A stretch of DNA of 64,000 bases from Luteibacter rhizovicinus DSM 16549 (GCF_001887595.1 NZ_CP017480.1:4554001-4618000), one strand, 5' to 3'. Shown: positions 35,540 to 44,844, counted from the first letter of the stretch. The notes: generated by a model not told the origin, from the letters alone. Translations and numbers: made by a program.

Positions 35540-36277
35540 ATGTCGAAACTCAGTGGAAAGGTCGCCGTCATCACCGGGGCAAACAGCGGCATCGGCTTTG
35601 CCGCGGCAAAGCAGTTTGCCGACGAAGGTGCCAAGGTGTTCATCACCGGCCGCCGCCAGGCGGAGCTGGATAAGTCGGCCGCCGCCATCGGTTCAGCCGC
35701 CACTGCCGTCCGGACGGATGTGACTAAGCTCGCCGACCTCGACACGCTTTACGCGCAGGTCGAAGCAGAGGCCGGCAAGATCGACGTACTGATGCTCAAT
35801 GCGGCGTTCGCCGAGTTCGTGCCTGTTGGCGAAATCACCGAAGAGCATTACGAGGCCACGTTCAACACCAATGTCCGCGCGATCATTTTCGGTCTGCAGA
35901 AGGCGCTTCCGCTATTGTCTCGCGGCGCGTCGGTCATCATCACGGGCTCCATCGCCGGTTTCTCGGGCATCCCGAATTTCTCGGTCTATGGCGCGACGAA
36001 GGGTGCACTCCGTGCGTTCGTCCGCTCGGCCATCGTCGACCTGAAGGACCGCGGCATCCGCATCAACGTGCTTTCGCCGGGTCATACCTCCACGCCAGCA
36101 CTCGATCGTCTCGTTCCGGTCGAGTTCCAGGAAGCCGCGCTGACCAGCACCGTGCCGTCTGGCCGCCTCGGTACGCCGGAAGACATGGCCAAGGCCGCGC
36201 TGTACCTCGCCAGCGATGACAGCAGCTACGTCAACGGCGCTGAACTCGTCGTCGATGGCGGTGTAAAACAGATCTGA
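35540..36277 (+). CDS. short-chain dehydrogenase/reductase (SDR)
   Basis: This 245-residue classical SDR has the cofactor loop TGANSGIG (11-18), the NAAF variant of the NNAG motif, catalytic Ser in TGSIAGFSG, and YxxxK in YGATKGA. Arg-rich GRRQAE after beta-2 suggests NADPH. Substrate unknown; relatives reduce ketones. The ribosome site CCAGGAGCC lies seven bases from ATG 35540. It is convergent with the antitoxin gene. Confidence 0.93.
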   Translation: MSKLSGKVAVITGANSGIGFAAAKQFADEGAKVFITGRRQAELDKSAAAIGSAATAVRTDVTKLADLDTLYAQVEAEAGKIDVLMLNAAFAEFVPVGEITEEHYEATFNTNVRAIIFGLQKALPLLSRGASVIITGSIAGFSGIPNFSVYGATKGALRAFVRSAIVDLKDRGIRINVLSPGHTSTPALDRLVPVEFQEAALTSTVPSGRLGTPEDMAKAALYLASDDSSYVNGAELVVDGGVKQI

Positions 36278-36292
36278 CGCACTGAGCCCTCG

Positions 36293-36691
36293 TCAGATTT
36301 CTTTTGCTCGCCGCACCACACGTCTCGGCTTAGCAACCGCCGCCGCAGCACGAACGCGATCCGGCTTGCGAGGCTTTGTCTCGGCGGCTCTTGGCGAAAT
36401 CTCCGGTGCATTAGGCACGAACATGATTCGCAGACCCAACGCATTCACGAGTTTCCTGACAGTGACAAATCCAGTCTTGGCACCCGGCTTGAGTGCCTTG
36501 TAGAGGCCGGGTCGCGTGACGCCAGCAGCATCGGCCACCTCGGTCATGCCACGGGCCCGCGCGATGTCGTCGAGGGCCGACAGAAGCAAGTCGTGATCGT
36601 CTTCGGCCAGGACCTCGTTCAGATAGGCGGCAATGATTTCGTCGCTGTCGAGATAGTTGGCGACGTCGAATGACGAAAATTTGGTTGACAT
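36293..36691 (-). CDS. type II antitoxin, HigA-like (addiction module antidote)
   Basis: This 132-residue protein has a helix-turn-helix (about 50-80: GMTEVADAAGVTRPGLYKALKPGAKTGF) typical of the addiction-module antidote family. After the usual end (GLRIMFVPN, near 98) is an unusual basic Ala/Lys/Pro/Arg tail. It lies 17 bases behind the toxin in the toxin-first order, with AAGGA as ribosome site. It should bind the toxin and the palindrome at 37009-37036. Confidence 0.88.
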   Translation of the reverse strand: MSTKFSSFDVANYLDSDEIIAAYLNEVLAEDDHDLLLSALDDIARARGMTEVADAAGVTRPGLYKALKPGAKTGFVTVRKLVNALGLRIMFVPNAPEISPRAAETKPRKPDRVRAAAAVAKPRRVVRRAKEI

Positions 36692-36708
36692 GGTGTTCCT
36701 TGATTGCA

Positions 36709-37011
36709 CTACGAGCGCGTCCTGGCCGCCAACAGCTTCCTTGCCTTCGCGATGTCCTTTGGCTGCGTTGATTTACTACCGCCAGTTAGGAGAAGAAATA
36801 TCGTGCTCCCATCTCTAGCGAAGTAAACGCGGTAGCCCGGACCATGGTTGATTCGCATCTCCGAGATACCGTCGAAGTGCTTCGCATCACCCATGTTTCC
36901 TTCGGCAAGTCGTTTCGTGCGCACGAGAATCTTCGCCCTCGCAACATGATCTTTAAGACTTCGGACCCAGCCTGAAAAATCGCTCGTTTCAACCAGTGTG
37001 TAGATGTGCAT
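36709..37011 (-). CDS. type II toxin, RelE/ParE superfamily (Gp49-like)
   Basis: This 100-residue toxin matches the phage Gp49-like/addiction killer family: FSGWVRSLKDHVARAKILVRTKRL, GISEMRINHGPGYRVYFARDG and IFLLLTGGSKSTQPKDIAKAR, the standard core. Such proteins cleave mRNA on the ribosome. Start ATG 37011 has GGAG five bases upstream, inside the operator palindrome; GTG 37032 is an alternative. First gene of the pair. Base composition is somewhat lower in GC than neighbours. Confidence 0.88.
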   Translation of the reverse strand: MHIYTLVETSDFSGWVRSLKDHVARAKILVRTKRLAEGNMGDAKHFDGISEMRINHGPGYRVYFARDGSTIFLLLTGGSKSTQPKDIAKARKLLAARTRS

Positions 37012-37036
37012 AGTGTCTCCAACTGGAGACACTATG
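37009..37036. promoter_or_regulatory. perfect palindromic operator of the toxin-antitoxin operon
   Basis: CATAGTGTCTCCA (37009-37021) and TGGAGACACTATG (37024-37036) form a perfect 13-bp inverted repeat with a 2-base centre. It covers the toxin ATG and its GGAG Shine-Dalgarno, so it may act both as DNA operator and, in RNA, as a hairpin hiding the start. Confidence 0.8.
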
Positions 37037-37167
37037 CAAGTGCCCTGACGTTTCCACGATCAGCCGAGCACTAGAAGTTGCGTACGGAAACAGCGACTAC
37101 GCAAACGCTCATAGCCCCGCATGCAGTCATCCATTCCCTTAATTTTCTTATCCCGGAGCACCTGAAA

Positions 37168-37497
37168 ATGATCGACGAAAACGGCCCACACTATTACGTA
37201 GCCTTCCAGACCCCCGGCCCGACCTGGGTGCCTGGCGTGAAGTACAACGAACAACCCGAGTTCATGGTCCATGTGGGTTACATGGATCAGATGCAGGAGA
37301 AAGGCCAGACGGTCCTCAGCGGCCCCTTCATGGAGAAGACTGGCGGCCTCAACGGCGTCCTGGAGGACGGTGGCATGACCATCTTCAAGGCTGCGGATTT
37401 CGACGAAGCGGTCAGGATCGCCACGGACGATCCGTCGGTGAAGTCGGGCATGCTCAACGTGACCGTGAAGACGTTCTGGGTGCCTTTCCACGCGTGA
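37168..37497 (+). CDS. YCII-domain protein
   Basis: This 109-residue YciI-like ferredoxin-fold protein has HVGYMDQMQEKGQTVLSGPFMEKTGGLNGVL with the conserved His-Asp region, and IFKAADFDEAVRIATDDPSVKSGMLNVTVKTF at the end. Function unclear. GGAGCACC supports ATG 37168. Divergent from the toxin gene. Confidence 0.88.
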   Translation: MIDENGPHYYVAFQTPGPTWVPGVKYNEQPEFMVHVGYMDQMQEKGQTVLSGPFMEKTGGLNGVLEDGGMTIFKAADFDEAVRIATDDPSVKSGMLNVTVKTFWVPFHA

Positions 37498-37634
37498 TAC
37501 CCCTTGGCACAGGCCGGCGGCGCTGCTAACCTCGCGCCGTCGCCACCTCCGGCGGCCGTAAGCGTTTACGTCAACCAACGCGCATCCTGTCCAGTTGCCC
37601 TCGTGGTGGCTGGTCGCTGCGTGGAGTTGAAAAC

Positions 37635-38864
37635 GTGAACCTGCTTACCCTTCTCAGAAAACCGGCGTCCCTCGCCGCCCTCCTCTTCCTTTTCATCAGT
37701 ATCGGCGACGGCGTGATGCTGCCTTTCTTTGCCCTTTGGGCGCAGAAAGACGCCGGCGTGCCTACGGCCTGGATCGGCGTCCTGTTCGGCTGCTACGCCG
37801 GCGGTGAATTGCTTGCCACACCCTTACTCGGCGGTATCGCCGATCGCCTCGGTCGCAAGCCCGTCCTGCTGGCCTCGACCCTGGGTGTCGGCGGCGGCTT
37901 CCTGCTGCTGTCGTTCTGCCACGGTGTGATTGCAACGGCGGCGGTGCTCCTGCTGATCGGCGTCTTCGAGAGCGTGTTGCATCCGACGGCCTTCACCGTG
38001 ATCGGTGACGTGGTCCCTCAGGACGAGACACGACACTACTTCGCCGTGGCCCGCGTGCTTTCCGGCATCGGGCGCGCGATAGGGCCCGCGCTTGGCGCAT
38101 GGCTTGTCTTGCGGTCGTTGAGCACGGTCTTCGTCGGCTCGGCTGTCGCACTGCTGGTCGCCGCGTCACTCGTAGCTTTCCTGCTTCCGGAGACGCGAGG
38201 CATCGGTACCAGCGATGAGGAAGACGAGGACGAGGAAGGCTTCTCGGCCTTGCTTCCCGCCCTTCGCGATCGCCGACTCGGCGGCTTGCTGCTGTGCTTC
38301 ATGTTGCTCGAGTTGTCGGGGAGCTGGGTGGAAACCGTCTTGCCCTTGAGCGTGCATGCATCGGGCACGCTGAGCCCGTCGGGTGTGGGCCTGCTCTTCA
38401 CCTTCGGCGCACTGCTGACGTCCGTGCTGCTGATACCCGTCACTCGTCTCACCAAGACGATCAGCGCACGCGTACTGGTTCTTGCCAGTGCGGCAATCCT
38501 GATCGTGGCTTTCGGTGTCCTGCTTGCGTCGCCCAGCCTGATCGCGCTGGTCGTGGCGATGACATGCTTCTCTGCGGCCGACATGCTTTGCGGGCCATTG
38601 ATTCCGTCGGCGGTGAACGAACTGGCGGCGCCGAAGACGCGGGCGACGTATATGGCAGCGGTGTCGGTGGCGAACGATCTGAAGGATACGGTCGGGCCGG
38701 CGAGTGGGACGATGTTGTTCGCCGTGGCCGCTTCGTTGCCTTGGGTGGCGGGCATTCCGTTGGTTGGGGTGGCGGCATGGGGGCTTGCATCGGCGTTGTC
38801 GCGGCGGGTTATCGCCGATGAATCGGCTCCTACAACAGCTGAGGCCGATAGCCGCGCAGTCTGA
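37635..38864 (+). CDS. MFS transporter (DHA1-like)
   Basis: This 409-residue transporter has 12 helices and the motif A GGIADRLGRKPVLL after helix 2. The central loop is strikingly acidic (SDEEDEDEEGF near 194-205). The substrate is unknown; drug or sugar efflux is likely. The last residues (VIADESAPTTAEA) are encoded by a REP half-copy, so the C-terminus has been extended or replaced by the repeat. Confidence 0.88.
   Translation: MNLLTLLRKPASLAALLFLFISIGDGVMLPFFALWAQKDAGVPTAWIGVLFGCYAGGELLATPLLGGIADRLGRKPVLLASTLGVGGGFLLLSFCHGVIATAAVLLLIGVFESVLHPTAFTVIGDVVPQDETRHYFAVARVLSGIGRAIGPALGAWLVLRSLSTVFVGSAVALLVAASLVAFLLPETRGIGTSDEEDEDEEGFSALLPALRDRRLGGLLLCFMLLELSGSWVETVLPLSVHASGTLSPSGVGLLFTFGALLTSVLLIPVTRLTKTISARVLVLASAAILIVAFGVLLASPSLIALVVAMTCFSAADMLCGPLIPSAVNELAAPKTRATYMAAVSVANDLKDTVGPASGTMLFAVAASLPWVAGIPLVGVAAWGLASALSRRVIADESAPTTAEADSRAV
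38811..38834. repeat. REP half-copy inside the end of an MFS gene
   Basis: ATCGCCGATGAATCGG with CTCCTACA next to it matches one REP arm (reverse of TGTAGGAGCCGATTCATCGG). It lies in frame in the last codons of the MFS gene. Confidence 0.75.
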
Positions 38865-38951
38865 CAAATACCCAAATTTGCAAATACACCCAAAATACCC
38901 CAACCTCCGCGGAATGCCACAGGGCGCGCCGTCGTCGATCGGAGGTTGGGG

Positions 38952-41900
38952 ATGTTTGCTTTTCATGGGCCGTCGGGCCGTCTTGTTGCGCGCTCGGTCA
39001 GCCTCGGGCTGCTCGCCCTGACTTTGTCGAGCACCCTCGTGCTGGCGAAGGCCACGCAAGCGCCGCCAGCCCAGCCAATGCAAGCGCCTGCGCCCGCGGC
39101 AGGGTTGGCGTCCATCGCAGCGCCAGCAGCAGCACCGACGTCACCACAACCGCACACCATCGCGTACGACCGCTACTCGCTGATCATCGATGGCAAACCC
39201 ACCTACCTCTGGTCGGGCTCGTTTCACTACTGGCGCCTGCCCTCACCCGACCTCTGGGCCGACGTCCTGCAGAAAATGAAGGCCGCCGGCTTCAATGCCG
39301 TGGAGATCTACTTCGACTGGGGATATCACTCGCCGCGACGCGGGGTCTACGACTTCTCGGGTATTCGCGACGTCGACCGTCTTCTCGACATGGCGCGTGA
39401 TGCCGGCATCTATGTCATAGCGCGTCCGGGCCCGTACATCAACGCGGAGACGGACGCCGGTGGTTTCCCCGGCTGGCTGGTCACGACCGCGGGCAAACCG
39501 CGCTCCACCGCGCCGGACTATACCGCCGCCTACCGCGAGTGGATGACCGAGATCGATCGCATTCTTGCGCGTCACCAGCTCACCGATGGCCGCGGCACCG
39601 TGCTGCTGTATCAGGTCGAGAACGAGCTTTACGATGACTCCGCCGATACCCGCCGCTACATGCAGGACATCGAGGACAAGGCGCATGCCGACGGCATCAC
39701 CGTGCCGCTCATCGGCAACCACAACGACAACTTCTTTACCGGCGTCGGTGCCGTGGACATGCCTGGCTACGATTCGTACCCGGCGGATTTCGACTGCACG
39801 CGGCCGGAGCGGTGGAACAACGTCTACGACTTCGCCAGCGAGCGAAAGCGCCTGACCCGCTCGCCGCTGTTCTTTCCGGAATTCCAGGGCGGTGCGTTCG
39901 ACGTCTGGGGCGGCCCGGGATACGAGGCCTGCCGCAAACTGACCGGCCCCGATTTCGAGCGCGTGTTTTACGAATCGAACATCGCCGCTGGCTCGACGAT
40001 GCAGAACTTCTACATGACCTACGGCGGGATCAACTGGGGTTGGCTGTCGTCGCCCGGGGTCTATACCTCGTATGACTACGGCGCACCGATCACGGCAAAC
40101 CGGACGCTGACCACCAAGTACGACCAGCAGAAACTCATCGGCTACATGACGCAGGCCGTCCCGTCGCTCGCACGCACCGACGCCGTCGCCACGTCCGCGC
40201 CCGACAATCCGCGCCTTCGCGTCAACGCCCGCGTCAACCCGGAGGACGGCACGCGCTTCTACATCCTGCGGCACGCGGACGCGACGGATACGTCGAACGA
40301 CACGACCCACCTGCGCATCGCCCTGGGCACGAAGACCGAGACGACCGTCCCACAGCAGCCGGGTACGGCCATCCGCATCGACGGTCGCGATTCGAAAGTA
40401 CTGCTCGCCAACGTCCACTTCGGCAAGCAGGATTTGGCGTACTCCACCTCCGAGCTGATGACGCAACTGAGCTTGGGTGACCGCGATATCGCTGTGCTCT
40501 ATGGCCGGCACGACGAGGATGGCGAGACCGTCCTGCGCTACGCCGCCGAGCCGACCACGCAGGTGATCGACGGCAAGGTCGCCATGCACTGGGATGCCGC
40601 CACGCATACGCTGCGTCTCAACTATCGCCATGACGGCCTGGCGCGGGTCGCCGTCCACCAGGGCGACAGCACCCTGCTGCTGTTGATCGGCGACAACGAG
40701 GCGGCGATTCGCTTTTGGCAGTTGCCGACGCAAGCCGGACCGATCCTCCTGCGCGGCCCTTATCTCGCGCGCACGGCAATACACGACGGCGATCGCCTCG
40801 CACTCACCGGTGACACCGACGCTGCCGGCGAGATCGAAGTGTTCACCGCGCCGGATACCCGCGGCTTTTCATGGAATGGTGTGCCCGTGGCGGCGAACGT
40901 CACGGCTTCGGCGAGCCTGCAAGCCCACCTCGACGGGCCGACGCCCGTGTCGCTGCCACACCTGACCACCTGGCACATCAGCGAGGCCGCACCGGAAATC
41001 GCGCCTGCCTTCGACGACAGCGCCTGGAAGGCCGCGGACCGCGCGACCACCCCCAATCCGTACTGGAACCACAAGCTGCCGATCCTCGACGCTGACGACT
41101 ACGATTTCCATCACGGCAACGTCTGGTATCGCGGCCACTTCAAGGCGACGGGCAAGGAGACCGCGATCCTCCTCGGTGCGAACACCGGTGTGCACCTGGG
41201 CAACCACGGCATCTTCACCGCCTGGCTCAACGGCCATTTCCTCGGCAACAACCCCAGCGGCGCGCAGCAGTTCCCGATCGACCCCCGCTGGCTCAAGGCA
41301 GGTGGCGACAACGTCGTCTCCGTGCTTGTCGAGAACACCGGGCACCTGCAGGAAGAACACAGTGGCACGTTCCGCGAACCGCGCGGCCTGATCGGCGCCA
41401 GCTTCGCCGGTGCGCCGACCGACATCCGCTGGAAGATCCAGGGCAACGTCGGTGGTGAAGCCCTCCCCGACCCGATACGCGGCCCGTTCAACGCGGGTGG
41501 CTTCTACGGCGAGCGCATGGGCTGGCACCTGCCAGGTTTCAGCGACGGCCGCTGGGCCACGACCACCCTGCCCCGTGCCACGGACAAGCCCGGCGTCGAC
41601 TGGTACCGCACAAGCTTCCGCCTCGATCTTCCGGCCGGCCAGGATGTGCCCATCGCGCTACGCATCCACGACATCGCACCGCATCACTATCGCGCGATCA
41701 TCTTCATCAACGGCTGGCAGATGGGCCGCTACATCAGCGACGTCGGACCGCAGACCGACTTCGAACTGCCCGCGGGGCTGCTGAACACGCACGGCGACAA
41801 CACGATTGCCATCGCGTCGTGGAGTACCGCGCAGGATGGTGGCCTGGGTGAGGTGTCGCTGGTGGCACAAGGAAACCTGCGATCGGCGCTACATGTCGGC

Positions 41901-41984
41901 ACCGTCGCGGCACCCGACTACGAGCAGGTGATGCAGGCACAGCGGGCGTTGTCGAAACCCGCCAAGGGCGACGCCACAAAATAA
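38952..41984 (+). CDS. exported beta-galactosidase, glycoside hydrolase family 35
   Basis: This 1010-residue protein has a signal peptide (LVARSVSLGLLALTLSSTLVLA) and an Ala/Pro linker (35-70). The GH35 (beta/alpha)8 barrel has acid/base Glu225 in YQVENELY and nucleophile Glu310 in FFPEFQGG. C-terminal beta-sandwich domains follow. It splits terminal beta-galactose from plant or microbial glycans in the periplasm or outside. Start ATG 38952 has an ideal GGAGG six bases upstream; a TTG two codons earlier is less likely. Confidence 0.95.
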   Translation: MFAFHGPSGRLVARSVSLGLLALTLSSTLVLAKATQAPPAQPMQAPAPAAGLASIAAPAAAPTSPQPHTIAYDRYSLIIDGKPTYLWSGSFHYWRLPSPDLWADVLQKMKAAGFNAVEIYFDWGYHSPRRGVYDFSGIRDVDRLLDMARDAGIYVIARPGPYINAETDAGGFPGWLVTTAGKPRSTAPDYTAAYREWMTEIDRILARHQLTDGRGTVLLYQVENELYDDSADTRRYMQDIEDKAHADGITVPLIGNHNDNFFTGVGAVDMPGYDSYPADFDCTRPERWNNVYDFASERKRLTRSPLFFPEFQGGAFDVWGGPGYEACRKLTGPDFERVFYESNIAAGSTMQNFYMTYGGINWGWLSSPGVYTSYDYGAPITANRTLTTKYDQQKLIGYMTQAVPSLARTDAVATSAPDNPRLRVNARVNPEDGTRFYILRHADATDTSNDTTHLRIALGTKTETTVPQQPGTAIRIDGRDSKVLLANVHFGKQDLAYSTSELMTQLSLGDRDIAVLYGRHDEDGETVLRYAAEPTTQVIDGKVAMHWDAATHTLRLNYRHDGLARVAVHQGDSTLLLLIGDNEAAIRFWQLPTQAGPILLRGPYLARTAIHDGDRLALTGDTDAAGEIEVFTAPDTRGFSWNGVPVAANVTASASLQAHLDGPTPVSLPHLTTWHISEAAPEIAPAFDDSAWKAADRATTPNPYWNHKLPILDADDYDFHHGNVWYRGHFKATGKETAILLGANTGVHLGNHGIFTAWLNGHFLGNNPSGAQQFPIDPRWLKAGGDNVVSVLVENTGHLQEEHSGTFREPRGLIGASFAGAPTDIRWKIQGNVGGEALPDPIRGPFNAGGFYGERMGWHLPGFSDGRWATTTLPRATDKPGVDWYRTSFRLDLPAGQDVPIALRIHDIAPHHYRAIIFINGWQMGRYISDVGPQTDFELPAGLLNTHGDNTIAIASWSTAQDGGLGEVSLVAQGNLRSALHVGTVAAPDYEQVMQAQRALSKPAKGDATK

Positions 41985-41994
41985 CGGCCTGCGA

Positions 41995-42339
41995 TCAGGC
42001 GCCCAGCCATGCCTCGAGCACGACGGCATGGTTGATCGCCGGATCGTGCGCGCCGTAGACGAGCGTCACCTTTCGCTTCTTCACCAGTGCCCGGAGTTCG
42101 GCCACCGCCGGATTGTGTTCGAGTTCGTGCCGGTACTTTTCGGCAAACGCCTCGAAACGATCTTCCCGATGGTCGAACCAGGTACGTAGGGTCGGCGTCG
42201 GCGCGATCTCCTTGAGCCACAGATCCACGGCGGCTTTTTCCTTGGTCAGGCCGCGCGGCCAGAGCCGGTCCACCAGCACGCGCATGCCGTCACGCGGTGA
42301 TGGCTCGTCGTAGACGCGCTTGACGGACAGGCTGGGCAT
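41995..42339 (-). CDS. DUF488 family protein
   Basis: This 114-residue protein has the family signature: VKRVYDEPSPRDGMRVLVDRLWPRGLTKEKA, WLKEIAPTPTLRTWF and KRKVTLVYGAHD. Function uncharacterised. Convergent with the beta-galactosidase, divergent from the DUF1090 gene. Confidence 0.93.
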   Translation of the reverse strand: MPSLSVKRVYDEPSPRDGMRVLVDRLWPRGLTKEKAAVDLWLKEIAPTPTLRTWFDHREDRFEAFAEKYRHELEHNPAVAELRALVKKRKVTLVYGAHDPAINHAVVLEAWLGA

Positions 42340-42390
42340 GGCATCAACTCCAGGTAAGCGGGTCGGTCGTCGATCCGGAGGAACGACATC

Positions 42391-42771
42391 ATGAAAGCCT
42401 TGATTGCGACTGTCTTGTTTACATCGTTCCTCACGCCTGCCCTCGCCTTCGCCCAGTCCGCCGGTTGCGACGCCAAACGCCAGTCGATCGAGACCGAGAT
42501 TGCCTACGCGCAGAGCCATGGCAACGCGTCCCGGGTGCGCGGGCTGCAGACAGCGCTGGCGCAAGTGACCGCTCACTGCACGGAAGCCTCCCTGCAAAGC
42601 GCCGCCAACAAGAAAGTCGCCAAAGCCCGGGACGACGTCGCGGCCAACGAGCGCGACCTCCAGCAAGCCAAGGACCAGGGCAAGAGCGCAAAGAAGATCG
42701 CGGATCGCCAGCGCAAGCTGGACGAGGCTCATGCCGACCTCGAACAGGCCCTGATCAGCGCGGGGAAATGA
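42391..42771 (+). CDS. DUF1090 (YqjC-like) periplasmic protein
   Basis: This 126-residue protein has a signal peptide (MKALIATVLFTSFLTPALAFA), the CDAKRQSIETEIAYAQSHGN start and a Cys in TAHC, then a long Lys/Ala/Asp-rich coiled coil (KVAKARDDVAANERDLQQAK). YqjC-like, role unknown, envelope-located. A GGAGG ribosome site is seven bases before ATG. It overlaps the opposite-strand HExxH gene by 17 bases at the 3' end. Confidence 0.88.
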   Translation: MKALIATVLFTSFLTPALAFAQSAGCDAKRQSIETEIAYAQSHGNASRVRGLQTALAQVTAHCTEASLQSAANKKVAKARDDVAANERDLQQAKDQGKSAKKIADRQRKLDEAHADLEQALISAGK

Positions 42772-43582
42772 ACCGGGCGACGTAACGACTGCCCAGCCAC
42801 GCCGCGCAGAGCGGGAACAGCAGGTAGCGCGATGTGATCGACAGGATCTGCGAGATCGGTCCGTACGAACCACTCGTCGGATCGCCGCCGAAGAACGAGA
42901 AGTACCAGAAGGCGGTGAAAGCGACGAAGAGGACGAGGTTGGGCAGCGAGCCGGCCACGATCGGCTCGCAAGCCCTTGCGACCATCCGCGTCAGGAAGTG
43001 CCAGGTCACGAAGGCGGAAATCGCCATGACGAAGGGAAACAGCAACCACGTCGAGATGCCGAAGCCTTTCGCCGCGAGCGCGATGTCCGCATGCGTGGTC
43101 AGTGCCCTGATCGGGACGTAGCTCCAGATATTGGCGGCGCACATGAGTGCCAGCCAGTAGAGAAACATCAACACGTAGCGCCTGGAGCGAACCCAGGCGG
43201 CTCCCGTAACGGCGTAGATCAGAAAATACGATATGCCGTTGCCAAGGAAAGGCCCGGCCAGCGCGATCATCGCGGCACTCGGTCCGTGTCCGCTCGCGAA
43301 GATGGGGTCGTAGCTCACATTGTCCGACACATCACCGAGAAAAATGATGTTGGACACCGTCGCCGCGCCGTAGTCGACATCGAACGGCCTGGCCATCCAT
43401 CCGAGTGACCAGGCTGTTACCGTATGCGCGTACTCGTGCGTCAGGTAGGCCAGCGCGTGTGCAACGAGCACGTACAGGAGGGTGACCAGCGCAAAGACGA
43501 TGGTGCTGCGGCCAAACGCGGTGTCGTGCGAACGCGAGTCTCGATCCACGGGGACGCCTTTCTGACGAGGGGATGATCGCAC
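42755..43582 (-). CDS. membrane protein with HExxH motif, possible M50-like peptidase
   Basis: This 275-residue integral membrane protein has about seven helices and the motif His49-Glu-Tyr-Ala-His53 (LTHEYAHTV) in the first helix, as in zinc-dependent membrane proteases. Later GHGPSAAMIALAGPFLGNG is like the NPDG-region helices of M50 enzymes, but no clear third ligand Asp is seen. Site-2 protease activity is a hypothesis. Start is GTG 43582 or, with a better ribosome site, GTG 43549. Confidence 0.65.
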   Translation of the reverse strand: MRSSPRQKGVPVDRDSRSHDTAFGRSTIVFALVTLLYVLVAHALAYLTHEYAHTVTAWSLGWMARPFDVDYGAATVSNIIFLGDVSDNVSYDPIFASGHGPSAAMIALAGPFLGNGISYFLIYAVTGAAWVRSRRYVLMFLYWLALMCAANIWSYVPIRALTTHADIALAAKGFGISTWLLFPFVMAISAFVTWHFLTRMVARACEPIVAGSLPNLVLFVAFTAFWYFSFFGGDPTSGSYGPISQILSITSRYLLFPLCAAWLGSRYVARFISPR

Positions 43583-43626
43583 CGGAAACTTATGTGCATC
43601 GGCTTCGGCGGATCATCCCACAACCC

Positions 43627-44844
43627 TCAGGCCTCCGACGCCACCGGCACGCCCGCTTCGGAACGATCCCGCAGGCTGACGAAGATCATCGCCGTCGCCA
43701 CGAGCAGCACGGCACCGCTGCCCACGAACACGCCCGACGCGCCGGAATGATCGAACACGAGGCCACCGGCGGCTGCGCCGAGCGTGATCGCGAATTGCAC
43801 CGCGGCCACGATCAGACCGCCACCGCTTTCGGCTTCGTCGGGCACGGTCTTCGTGATCCACGTCGTCCATGCCACCGGCACTGCACCGAAGGCCATGCCC
43901 CAGAGCGCGACAAGCAAGGCATCGGCGATCGGCGCACGGCCCAGGGCCACCAGCGCGAGGGCGATCACGCCCATCGCCAGGGGCATCAGCAACAAGGTCA
44001 TGCGCAAGCTGCGCTCGAGGATGAAACCCGCCAGTGATGTGCCGATGAAGTTGGCGACACCGAAGCCGAGCAGGATCACCGAAAGCCCGTTCACACCGAC
44101 GCCCGTGACGACTTCAAGGAAGGGCCGCAGATACGTGAAGAACGCGAAGTGGCCGGTGAAGACGAGCAGCACCGAGATCATCCCGGCGCGCATGACGGGA
44201 CGCTTCATGACCTCGACCAGCGTACCCATGCGGGCGGTGCCGGTCGGCGCCATCTTCGGCAAGACCACGAGCTGCCAGAAGAACGCGAGCACGCCGATGA
44301 TGGTGGCGATCAGGAAGACGTTGCGCCAGCCAATGAGGTGCCCGAAGTAGCTTCCCAACGGCGCGGCAGCCACGGTGGCGACGGACACGCCGCTGAAGAT
44401 GATCGACAGGGCGCGCGGCACCATCGCCTCCGGCACCAGTCGCATGGCGACGGCCGCGGACATCGTCCAGAAACCGCCAATCGCGATACCGAGCAGCACG
44501 CGCCCCAGCAGCACCAGGGCGAGCGTCGGCGCGAACGCGACAAGCAGATTCGAGGCGACCAGCAGCACCGAGAAGGAAAGCAGGACCACGCGCCGGTCCG
44601 TGTTGCGGGTGAGTACCGAGATCAGCAGGCTCGTGACCAGGGCGATCGCCGCCGTGACGGTCACCGTCTGCCCTGCCATGCCTTCGGTCACGCCCAGGCT
44701 CGCCGCCATGGGGGTCAGCAGGCTTGCCGGGAGGAATTCCGCCGTAATGAGGGCAAAGACGCCCAGGGTTACCGCAAAGACCGCCGTCCAGGCGGGCTTA
44801 TCGGTTTCCACCGCCGTGTCACAGGTTTCCGCACATGCCGTCAT
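43627..44844 (-). CDS. MFS efflux transporter (AraJ/YdhP type)
   Basis: This 405-residue protein has 12 helices: GVFALITAEFLPASLLTPMAASLGVTEGMAGQTVT is the classic N-terminus of the arabinose/purine efflux group, and LTRNTDRRVVLL resembles motif A. It exports small organic solutes or drugs. It is divergent from an AraC regulator with 103 bases between, a likely regulator-target pair. Confidence 0.93.
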   Translation of the reverse strand: MTACAETCDTAVETDKPAWTAVFAVTLGVFALITAEFLPASLLTPMAASLGVTEGMAGQTVTVTAAIALVTSLLISVLTRNTDRRVVLLSFSVLLVASNLLVAFAPTLALVLLGRVLLGIAIGGFWTMSAAVAMRLVPEAMVPRALSIIFSGVSVATVAAAPLGSYFGHLIGWRNVFLIATIIGVLAFFWQLVVLPKMAPTGTARMGTLVEVMKRPVMRAGMISVLLVFTGHFAFFTYLRPFLEVVTGVGVNGLSVILLGFGVANFIGTSLAGFILERSLRMTLLLMPLAMGVIALALVALGRAPIADALLVALWGMAFGAVPVAWTTWITKTVPDEAESGGGLIVAAVQFAITLGAAAGGLVFDHSGASGVFVGSGAVLLVATAMIFVSLRDRSEAGVPVASEA

